From positions 1-5,780 of the forward strand of contig DAOUWQ010000115.1 in the NCBI GenBank assembly GCA_030667035.1: 5,780 nucleotides of DNA. The letters run 5' to 3'. The position numbers and the translations under genes are program-made. Origin of the DNA: Candidatus Heimdallarchaeota archaeon. Its GTDB lineage: Archaea > Asgardarchaeota > Heimdallarchaeia > JABLTI01. The notes under the pieces are model-generated. The model made no database searches. It saw only the letters and a program-made list of their open reading frames with translations, and had not been told where the DNA came from. Of the stretch, positions 1 through 5,719 are shown one piece after another (position 1 is the stretch's first letter; every line of letters begins with the position of its first letter).

Positions 1-566
1 GGATTAAACCTAAATGTATAATTCAAAAACAGTCCATCTAACACTAAAACTACAATACTTAATCCTATAGCTGTTGCCACTCTCTCAAGAAATCGAAGAT
101 TATCATCTAATTCAGGAAACATCGCTGATGTTAATGCCCAACCAGAAAGAATTAGCATAAAGAAACAAACAACAATGTATCTTACATAGAAGAAGAATCC
201 GGAGCGTACATCAACTAATACTAAAGTTAAAACTAACATTATTGTAGCTAATGTAATCCAAGATTCATAAGCAAAATAATTTCTCGCGAAAAAATAGTCC
301 TTTAATTTCTTTGGAGGATCTATCGGTTCAAATATAGGTTCTTGTAATGTTAAATCCTTTTCTTGTTCCATTTCACGAATAACAGGAAGAATTTTCTCTC
401 GTGTTAAATCAGGGTCTGTTTCAAAAGATTCAACTAAAGATCTTACGTCAAATGGTTTTTGTTTTTCCAAAACAGCATTTATTTTTTCCTTGATAGCTTG
501 CTTATCTTTCTCCTTCTCTTGACGTTCTTTGTATTTTTGTTTTCGTTTCTCATCTTTAGTTGACAT
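1..566 (-). CDS. DUF1616 family membrane protein with N-terminal winged-helix-like segment (C-terminus cut by window edge)
   Basis: The first 188 residues are visible; the rest lies beyond the left edge. Residues 1-33 are highly charged, rich in Lys and Glu. Residues about 37-78 read like a small winged-helix module, with DPDLTREKILPVIREMEQE as the likely helical part. Three hydrophobic segments follow at about 103-119, 127-147 and 164-182. The stretch from FPELDD (150) through LERVATAIGLS to LFLNYT (184) matches what I know of DUF1616 (PF07760), an archaeal membrane family of unknown function. The ATG at 566 is preceded by GGTGAT four bases upstream, which supports this start. The gene begins 23 nt after the archaeosortase stop, so the two are probably co-transcribed, which suggests a shared envelope-related job. 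The family call is from memory of the motif; the function is not known. Confidence 0.8.
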   Translation of the reverse strand, partial: MSTKDEKRKQKYKERQEKEKDKQAIKEKINAVLEKQKPFDVRSLVESFETDPDLTREKILPVIREMEQEKDLTLQEPIFEPIDPPKKLKDYFFARNYFAYESWITLATIMLVLTLVLVDVRSGFFFYVRYIVVCFFMLILSGWALTSAMFPELDDNLRFLERVATAIGLSIVVLVLDGLFLNYTFRFN

Positions 567-570
567 ACAC

Positions 571-576
571 ATCACC
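571..576 (-). promoter_or_regulatory. Ribosome binding site GGTGAT of the DUF1616 gene
   Basis: On the minus strand GGTGAT lies four bases before the ATG at 566. It matches the part of the 16S anti-Shine-Dalgarno complement GGAGGTGATC. It sits in the 23-nt gap after the archaeosortase stop and supports translation of both genes from one message. The GalT-like gene has a similar GTGAT at the same kind of distance (2665-2669). Confidence 0.6.
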
Positions 577-589
577 AATTGTTAGACAT

Positions 590-2113
590 TTAGGAGGATA
601 ATGTTTCACTTGGTTCTTTCTCGGCTTGTTTATTCACTTCGTTAAATTCCGTTTCCTCGGTTATTTCATCTTTAAAGATTTCATCTTTAACTTGATTTTT
701 ACGAATTCCAACAATTTGTAGGAATACAAAATACAATTTGTGAAGCCAAGCATAGATAAGATAAAAAGCTTTGATATCAAGAGCGTGATATATTAACATC
801 AATATTGTAAAACCTAGCAACCAGAAAACTACAGGTAAAGTATTGACCAGTATTTCTGAGAAATTAATGTAAAGTAATGGATGATTTGTTCTGAATGCAG
901 CATTAGCAGCTAAAGAATACACCCAATATTTTTGCAAACCAAGAGTAAAGATATGTAATGGAAAGATTGAAATGGTTATTATTGTTGCCCAAACTTTCTT
1001 TTTCCATTCTCCAGGTGTAGCAATTACTAATCCAATCATAAAAGCTACAAGACCTAAGCCAGTACCAAATAAACCCACTTTAAATTGTACGATGTCTGCA
1101 ATATCGAAAATTGAGACCCACCAAAGACCAAATTTGTTAAAGCTTTCTCTTACTGCACCAAACCAATTGACGGCAATCGTATCAGAAGAACCAGCAATGA
1201 AATTACTAAATCCTGGTATAAAACCAAGCATCAATAAAGCAGTAGATACGATAGCAAAAATACCAAAAGTTTTTCCAGTAAATTTCCATTTATTATTCTT
1301 TAGTTCCTTTGTCGGATAGAAATAAACTTTTTCAATATTTGACTTGGGTACTTCACTTTCGATTATTTCAGTATCAACAAGCTGTTCAGATTCAGATGAA
1401 TCAATGGTTTTCAATTTGGAATAAAATGATTTTCCTTCAATTCTCCATGTTAAACGCTTTATTCCTTCACCAATTGCATCCATCCATGCACCGAATGTTG
1501 AAACAATTTGGACACCGGTTCTTTCAATTACTAAAGTAAAAATCACTATACCAACAAAACCAAACACTTTACTTAACATATCATGTGCCCAGAAGAATGA
1601 GGTTTGTGCATCCATTCCTCCTTTAAAGAGATAGTCAGTAAACCAGAAGTGAAAAGCAACTCTAAAAGTATTGCCTATATGCATCATAAGCAAATTGACT
1701 ACTTGAGCTATTGACTTTTGATACCATTTTGCTGGAGTTACTAAAATAAGAGCCATTAATAGTGCACCAGCTTCCATCCCAGTACAAGCTCGTATAATTA
1801 AGAGTGTAATTGGATATCCATTTAGATTAACACTTGGAAAGTCTTCTCCAAAATAGACTATACCACCAGTTAAGATGTCATTATCTCTTCTTTCAGAATA
1901 TCCTCGAACAAAATCTTCATAGCTCATCCCGAAAACAACTTTCATTATCCATGCAGAATTTTCTCTAACTAATAATTCAAGAAATTCAAATGCACCAAGC
2001 CAATCAAGTCCGAAATACAGGAAAATTACTAACGCAATGAAAATTGGAAAACTTTTTAAGAAAAAGTTCATCCTACTTCTTGGGTTAGCGGGATACCATG
2101 ATACTTGTGACAT
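590..2113 (-). CDS. Archaeosortase/exosortase-family transpeptidase, double-module form with a degenerate second module
   Basis: This 507-residue multi-pass membrane protein has the archaeosortase signature in its first half: RACTG with the predicted nucleophile Cys110, GNTFR with Arg151, and WAHD with His177. These are the Cys, Arg and His of the exosortase/archaeosortase family, which cleaves C-terminal sorting signals of surface proteins at the membrane. Family members usually have roughly 180-300 residues, so this one is about twice as long. A hydrophilic, acidic linker (about 220-280) leads to a second set of membrane segments (about 280-447). There GTG(350-352), ATP(365-367), W370 and K373 align without gaps to CTG, VTP, W130 and K133, but Gly350, Leu391 and Asn417 replace the catalytic residues. 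The tail (about 470-507) is acidic. The ATG at 2113 gives a natural N-terminus before the first membrane segment (19-40). It lies between a regulator and a DUF1616 gene. No substrate with a sorting signal is visible in the window. The family call is firm; the transpeptidase role and the pseudo-module are inferred. Confidence 0.85.
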   Translation of the reverse strand: MSQVSWYPANPRSRMNFFLKSFPIFIALVIFLYFGLDWLGAFEFLELLVRENSAWIMKVVFGMSYEDFVRGYSERRDNDILTGGIVYFGEDFPSVNLNGYPITLLIIRACTGMEAGALLMALILVTPAKWYQKSIAQVVNLLMMHIGNTFRVAFHFWFTDYLFKGGMDAQTSFFWAHDMLSKVFGFVGIVIFTLVIERTGVQIVSTFGAWMDAIGEGIKRLTWRIEGKSFYSKLKTIDSSESEQLVDTEIIESEVPKSNIEKVYFYPTKELKNNKWKFTGKTFGIFAIVSTALLMLGFIPGFSNFIAGSSDTIAVNWFGAVRESFNKFGLWWVSIFDIADIVQFKVGLFGTGLGLVAFMIGLVIATPGEWKKKVWATIITISIFPLHIFTLGLQKYWVYSLAANAAFRTNHPLLYINFSEILVNTLPVVFWLLGFTILMLIYHALDIKAFYLIYAWLHKLYFVFLQIVGIRKNQVKDEIFKDEITEETEFNEVNKQAEKEPSETLSS

Positions 2114-2144
2114 CTTAAATCAACTATCTTTAGGTTTACAGTAG

Positions 2145-2160
2145 TGATTCAAAAATATTT
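2145..2160 (-). promoter_or_regulatory. Possible promoter/operator region of the archaeosortase gene
   Basis: An A+T-rich element, AAATATTTTT on the minus strand (2151-2160), lies about 40 nt upstream of the ATG at 2113. That would put a transcript start near 2125-2130 with a short leader. It overlaps the 9-mer TGATTCAAA (plus strand, 2145-2153), which also occurs at 2577-2585 in the regulator's promoter. The gap shows no clear T-run terminator after the regulator's stop, so transcription may also read in from that gene. This is a weak call from sequence alone. Confidence 0.3.
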
Positions 2161-2209
2161 GCTTTAATTTTCTTAGGCAAACTTTATTTCAATCTATGCT
2201 CTTGCAGCA

Positions 2210-2512
2210 TTACAGATTATTTTTTTCTAGCCATTTTTTGATAGTTTGTTGACCGTATCCTGTAATTTTCCAAAAGGATTTTCTTGCAATAAATGATTTT
2301 TCAACTACTTCTTCGTTAAACATACTTTTGAGATGATAATTTACAATTGTATAGCTTAGACCAATATTTTCAGCAATACGTGAAGTAGGAACACGCTCAT
2401 CTGAAATTTCATATAAATACATGAGAATTTTATTTCGCATTTGAAGCCCTTTTTTTGTATTTCGTTTTTTACGAAGGATTGCTTCAGAACGATCGATCTT
2501 TTCTTTTGACAA
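2210..2512 (-). CDS. Small winged-helix DNA-binding transcriptional regulator
   Basis: This is a 100-residue protein with a basic N-terminus (RKKRNTKKG) followed by a winged helix-turn-helix of the broad ArsR/MarR-like archaeal type. Helix 1 is about 25-37 and helix 2 begins at VPTSRIAENIG (41-51). The recognition helix is SYTIVNYHLKSMF (53-65), and a short wing (about 66-82) precedes a last helix, QQTIKKWLEK. It has no ligand-binding domain and no metal-binding Cys/His cluster. The start is uncertain. The TTG at 2512 is the only start between an upstream in-frame stop and Met25. The ATG of Met25 (2440) follows AAAAAGGGCTTCAA, which could serve as its ribosome site; that would give a 76-residue protein that still contains the full domain. 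The operator-like repeat upstream suggests autoregulation. The gene precedes the archaeosortase gene by 96 nt on the same strand, so it may control that operon. The fold is clear; the target is inferred. Confidence 0.8.
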   Translation of the reverse strand: MSKEKIDRSEAILRKKRNTKKGLQMRNKILMYLYEISDERVPTSRIAENIGLSYTIVNYHLKSMFNEEVVEKSFIARKSFWKITGYGQQTIKKWLEKNNL

Positions 2513-2552
2513 AGATATTTCAACCCTAAACTAACTGCTTGATGTATGTACT

Positions 2553-2594
2553 ATTCAAAGTATCAAATTTATCATTTGATTCAAAGTTTAAAAA
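2553..2594. promoter_or_regulatory. Operator candidate and TATA box in the divergent intergenic region
   Basis: ATCAAAT (2562-2568) and ATTTGAT (2574-2580) form a perfect 7-bp inverted repeat with a 5-nt spacer. The 9-mer ATTCAAAGT flanks it as a direct repeat (2553-2561 and 2579-2587). Next to it TTTAAAAA (plus) or TTTTTAAA (minus) at 2587-2594 resembles an archaeal TATA box. If it is read on the minus strand, the transcript start would fall near 2564, inside the inverted repeat, and about 50 nt before the regulator's TTG. A dimeric winged-helix protein bound there would block initiation. The same box could serve the plus-strand gene, with a start near 2617. A second plus-strand candidate is TTTTTAAG at 2617-2624. 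The repeats are seen directly; their role is inferred. Confidence 0.45.
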
Positions 2595-2674
2595 GAAGTT
2601 GGTTCTAATAGTATACTTTTTAAGGAATTTCTTTGTGAAGAGAAATTATTTTAAAAACGCTTTTGTGATGAAAA

Positions 2675-3787
2675 ATGACTCCCATTAATGAACCAGAAGA
2701 TCATACAGAAATAACCAAAGGAAGTGGTGGAATTCAATTCGAAAAGAAAATTCGTTTCGCCTCTATCAAAAGTCCTTTGGAGAATTTCGAAACAGTAGAA
2801 CAAAAAATAGAGTTTAGAAAAGATCCATTACTCAACCATTGGTCAAGGGTTAATACTCTTAGAGCTGAACGAGTTAAACAAGCAGCAAGTCCTAATGAGA
2901 GTTTTCAAACAAATTTAGATGATTTAGTAGAAAAATCCGGTCAAAAATGCTTCTTTTGTCCTGAAAAAGTACTAAAATCTACGCCAAAGTTTCCAGATAA
3001 ATTAGGATTAGGAGAACGTATTATTGTTGATAATTTCACTTTGTTCCCAAATCTATTTGTTTTTTCGGAGTTTCATGCTGTTGGAACATTAGGTAATCAA
3101 CACTTTACTCCATTGAATGAAATCTCTGCAAAAACTTGGAAAAATGCTATTCAAGGTTCAATTAAATATTTTAAAGCAGTCTACAATTCGGACAAGCAAG
3201 TAAAATATCCAACCTTTAATTTTAATTTTCTACCACCTTCTGCATCATCAATTCTTCATCCCCATATTCAAATTATACAAGATGTAAAACCAACTAAAAT
3301 AACTGAAGAATTGCTACTAAAATCAAAGCAATATTTCAAAGAAAATGGCAGTAATTATTGGTTAGATCTAATCGATTCTGAAAGAGCATTGAAAGATCGT
3401 TTTGTTTCGGATAATGATTTTATGTGTTGGGTTGCAACTTATTCACCATTTGGTAAAAACGAGTTAACAGGTATTGTGAAATTAGATAAAACAGATTTAA
3501 CTCAATTTACTGAAAAAGAAGCGGAACTCTTTGGATTAGAAATTTCAAAAGCATTATCTGCACTATTTGCCGGAAGAAATGCAAGATCAGTAAACATGGC
3601 TGTTTTCTTAGGACCAATAGGAGAGAATTGTTCAAATCACTTTAACATTACCGTTAAGATTGTAACCAGACCAATTTTAGTTCCTAATTATACTGCAGAT
3701 GTTGGATTCATGGAATTACTTCATAATGAACCAATTGCAGAAGCTGCTCCTGAAGACATTGCAATATCTGTGAAACAGTTCTTCTAA
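2675..3787 (+). CDS. GalT-like nucleotidyltransferase (HIT superfamily, galactose-1-phosphate uridylyltransferase family)
   Basis: This 370-residue soluble protein has the GalT layout. RKDPLLNHW...RAERVK (48-68) corresponds to the family's RxDPLxxxW...RAxRP entry motif. CFFC (Cys92, Cys95), His143 and His195 fit the structural zinc site. HPHIQ (195-199) supplies the predicted nucleophile His197 and Gln199. The C-terminal stretch NHFNI (321-325) followed by DVGFMELLHNEPIAEAAPED aligns with the end of bacterial GalT. GalT enzymes move a nucleotidyl group between sugar phosphates through a uridylyl-histidine intermediate; relatives include ADP-sugar and dinucleotide phosphorylases, so the true substrate is open. 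About 46 residues precede the family motif. The ATG at 2675 follows GTGAT by five bases. No other Leloir-pathway gene is nearby. It is the only plus-strand gene, divergent from the regulator. The family is confident, the substrate is not. Confidence 0.8.
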   Translation: MTPINEPEDHTEITKGSGGIQFEKKIRFASIKSPLENFETVEQKIEFRKDPLLNHWSRVNTLRAERVKQAASPNESFQTNLDDLVEKSGQKCFFCPEKVLKSTPKFPDKLGLGERIIVDNFTLFPNLFVFSEFHAVGTLGNQHFTPLNEISAKTWKNAIQGSIKYFKAVYNSDKQVKYPTFNFNFLPPSASSILHPHIQIIQDVKPTKITEELLLKSKQYFKENGSNYWLDLIDSERALKDRFVSDNDFMCWVATYSPFGKNELTGIVKLDKTDLTQFTEKEAELFGLEISKALSALFAGRNARSVNMAVFLGPIGENCSNHFNITVKIVTRPILVPNYTADVGFMELLHNEPIAEAAPEDIAISVKQFF

Positions 3788-3806
3788 AAATAGTTCCAGA
3801 AAGAAT

Positions 3807-3861
3807 AGTAAGAGATTTTCTCAAGTAAATAGAAAGATACTTGTGCTATAAATCTCTTATT
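3807..3861. terminator. Nested hairpin between convergent genes, probable bidirectional terminator or 3'-end structure
   Basis: TAAGAGATTT (3809-3818) pairs perfectly with AAATCTCTTA (3850-3859). One G-T and one A-T pair extend the outer stem to 12 bp (3807-3818 with 3850-3861). Inside it, CAAGTA (3822-3827) pairs with TACTTG (3838-3843), leaving a 10-nt loop. The structure begins 19 nt after the GalT-like stop and ends 18 nt before the transporter stop, so it fits in the 92-nt convergent gap. It could form in either transcript. Confidence 0.55.
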
Positions 3862-3879
3862 CAAAATCTTTTCAAGAAT

Positions 3880-5265
3880 TCATTTTTTTTCTTCGGTGCC
3901 ATTATTATTCTTATCTTGACTTGCTGTTTTTCTTTTACGGGCAAGGAACAAACCTATTGATCCAAAGATAATATTAAACAAGATAATACCACCACCAATG
4001 AATGTAATTGTTTCTAACGAAACAGATTGGGAAAGTAAAAGTGAACCAAGAGAACCTCCTAATCCAAAAGAGATAATTCCTGCTGTTTGAAAAATGCCTA
4101 AAATCATTTCTTTGTTTACTTCATGATTATGGTAGTGTGCGTGAATTCCGAACACCATCCCTCGTCTACGAGCAAAACTGAAATTTATATGCTTGTGTTT
4201 GTGCTCTGTTGCAGCAAATTTCTCATCAGTTATTAAACGATCCTCAATTGTTAACACTTCGGAATTTCGAGCAGGTTCCATGAGTGCTTCTGCAACACCA
4301 ACAATAATGAATGCAGCACCTAAAATATAAATTCCAGGAGCGATGGGATACAATAGAACTACAATTCCTTTTACTATAATGCTGATAATAATTGGGAGCC
4401 AATTACCTAATCTATCAGCTAATTTTCCTGTGAAAATTTGTGAAATGCCCCAAACAGCATCTCCAAGGAAGAAGATAATTCCCGTAGCTGCTTCAGTGAA
4501 ACCGTGATTAGTAAACATTACAAGCAAATTTGGCGTGTATAGTCCATGCGATAAATCATACAAGCTGTATAGTATGAGCATGAAAATAAATGAAGGAATA
4601 AGAAAGAGTTTTTTTAAATCTTTGAAGTGAAAGTGATTTAGTGAAACTTTATCCTTTCGTTCAAGTATTTTCCTTGTTTTAATTGATTGGTATAGACTAA
4701 TGAAAATTGGAATAAATGAAATTGCGATTGCAAATAAAAAGCTCATCTGTAATGCTGTAAACGTGCCTGAAAAATTCCATACTTCAAACAAATAAGTTTT
4801 CAATAAGCCACCTATTCCTTGTCCAATAGCTGTTCCCAAAAAAACAGCTCCTAATAATGTCCCAATTCCCTCGGAAATACATTCTTTAGCTTCTGCTGAA
4901 CAGAGAGTCAAAACTGCAATTGTTAAAATACCAAAACCAAGACCCTCAAAGAATTTGGAGAAAAACATAATGGGATACCATGGAATGACAGGTAAAGCTA
5001 TAGCAAGTACCTATGAACCTATACCTACGAGAAATTAAAATCCGGTTTTATTGAGAAGTTTTGACAGGACAAAAATCCCTAGTAGTTGACCAATGGAAAA
5101 AGCAACTGTTGCGAGAGATACTAAAGCTTCGTTTCCACCTAATTCAATAAATCGAAGGGGATATAAAAATCGACCAACTCCTAAACCAATAGAAGAAAAA
5201 AGGATAGCGATGTAAGATATGGCAATTTGTCTATTCTGAAACAAGAGAATATTAGGTTTCTTCAT
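3880..5265 (-). pseudogene. Major facilitator superfamily (MFS) transporter interrupted by two in-frame stop codons
   Basis: Reading one frame from the ATG at 5265 gives 461 codon positions before the TGA at 3880, a normal length for a 12-segment MFS transporter. TAA at codon 77 (5037-5035) and TAG at codon 85 (5013-5011) break it. The protein style is continuous across both stops: segments 1-2 and the N-terminal motif A region (SKLLNKTGF) come before, then FLVGIGS, then VLAIALPVIPWYPIMFFSKFFEGLGFG, a typical third to fourth segment. The C-terminal half has a good motif A, GKLADRLGNW (280-289 of the full frame). The loop between segments 10 and 11, predicted cytoplasmic, is rich in His (355, 357, 359, 375, 377, 379, 381). 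The tail is hydrophilic. There is no frameshift. The downstream 362-codon piece could start at the ATG at 4968, but no ribosome site precedes it and it would lack segments 1-3. The simplest reading is a recent pseudogene; readthrough or sequence error are alternatives. The substrate is unknown. Confidence 0.75.
3883..3890 (+). terminator. T8 tract, likely terminator for the GalT-like gene
   Basis: Eight consecutive T residues on the plus strand follow the nested hairpin by 21 nt. Archaeal RNA polymerase commonly stops at such T-rich tracts. The tract lies inside the last codons of the convergent transporter gene, where it encodes lysines on the minus strand. Confidence 0.45.
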
Positions 5266-5290
5266 AACAGTTTGTTATACTAAGAAAACT

Positions 5291-5300
5291 ATTATAAAAA
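5291..5300 (-). promoter_or_regulatory. TATA box of the MFS transporter gene
   Basis: TTTTTATAAT on the minus strand is close to the archaeal TATA consensus. It is centred about 30 nt upstream of the ATG at 5265, so transcription would begin within a few bases of the start codon. No ribosome site is seen before that ATG, which agrees with a nearly leaderless message and supports this start. The promoter has been kept although the gene is interrupted. Confidence 0.5.
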
Positions 5301-5341
5301 TTATGCAGAAGAAAATAAAGTGAGTTAAATTTATCACCTAT

Positions 5342-5349
5342 AAAAAAAA
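5342..5349 (-). terminator. T8 tract after the zinc-ribbon gene
   Basis: Eight T residues on the minus strand lie 36 nt downstream of the zinc-ribbon stop and fit an archaeal T-tract terminator. The tract runs into ATAGG, so it could also be read as a second, weaker TATA-like element for the transporter gene. Confidence 0.4.
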
Positions 5350-5385
5350 GGAGATTAGAAAACTCAAAGGAATATCGCAAATCAA

Positions 5386-5535
5386 TTAATCATTTGTGAA
5401 TCCCAAGATTTTCTGGCATTTCGGACAATAATAAACTAATGGTTTTTTCTCAATGTTCTCAGTTCCAACAGGACTCCAACAAATATCTTCAAACCCTAAT
5501 GGCTCTTCACAGTGAGGACAAATTACTTGGGTCAT
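5386..5535 (-). CDS. Small zinc-ribbon protein, 49 residues
   Basis: The frame from the ATG at 5535 encodes a 49-residue protein with two CxxC knuckles: CPHC (Cys6, Cys9) and CPKC (Cys37, Cys40). This is the four-cysteine arrangement of a zinc ribbon, with a 27-residue spacer that holds one extra cysteine (Cys19). Each knuckle is followed at the same distance by LGF (13-15 and 44-46), so the two halves resemble each other, as in many zinc ribbons. GGCGAT, seven bases before the ATG, is a near match to the GGTGAT ribosome site used elsewhere here. The gene stands alone on the minus strand, with a T8 tract after it. Small proteins like this in Archaea often bind nucleic acid or a larger partner; nothing in the sequence says which. 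Whether it is a gene is fairly sure, its function is unknown. Confidence 0.75.
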   Translation of the reverse strand: MTQVICPHCEEPLGFEDICWSPVGTENIEKKPLVYYCPKCQKILGFTND

Positions 5536-5656
5536 TTTTTTCTATCGCCTTCTCAAGGTATGTTGTTGCTTTCCCTTTGCTCCTATTAAAGGTTAAGATA
5601 GGGTAGGTCACGAATAATTGAGTTTAAAATAATCACTTCTTCGCTAGTGTGGGTTT

Positions 5657-5673
5657 GTAGGGGTAACGCCCCC
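5657..5673. other. Small GC-rich hairpin in a non-coding stretch
   Basis: GGGG (5660-5663) pairs with CCCC (5669-5672), plus a possible T-G pair, around a 3-nt loop. It is a clear GC-rich island in very AT-rich surroundings and touches the T9 tract at 5674-5682. On the minus strand the T-run comes before the stem, so this is not an intrinsic terminator of the bacterial kind. The rest of 5536-5719 shows no convincing gene or RNA. Confidence 0.3.
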
Positions 5674-5682
5674 AAAAAAAAA
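5674..5682 (-). terminator. T9 tract after the gene at the right edge
   Basis: Nine T residues on the minus strand lie 37 nt past the stop at 5720 and fit a T-tract terminator for that gene. The upstream stretch is also T-rich in short blocks, as is usual for archaeal 3' ends. Confidence 0.4.
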
Positions 5683-5719
5683 CAGTAAGGAGAAAAGGAA
5701 CGAAAAATGGCATAAATTA

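Noticed and set aside
972..1319. Plus-strand open frame of 115 codons
   Set aside because: It lies wholly antisense to the archaeosortase gene, which has clear family motifs. Its own translation shows no domain and no ribosome site.
1309..1539. Plus-strand open frame of 76 codons
   Set aside because: It is antisense to the linker and membrane region of the archaeosortase gene; its composition (Gln, Phe, Leu rich) looks like a reverse reading of the real frame.
5011..5013. TAG in the transporter gene as a pyrrolysine codon
   Set aside because: A TAA eight codons upstream cannot be explained that way, and MFS third segments do not carry pyrrolysine.
5011..5037. Intron in the transporter gene
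   Set aside because: The amino acids between the two stops belong to the expected membrane segment, so nothing needs to be removed.
5633..5713. Minus-strand ORF of 26 codons with a hydrophobic N-terminus
   Set aside because: No ribosome site is visible, and its hydrophobicity comes from T-rich non-coding DNA including the T9 tract.
5536..5719. tRNA or C/D-box RNA in the stretch between the small genes
   Set aside because: No GTTCRA-type T-loop, acceptor stem or C and D boxes could be found on either strand.
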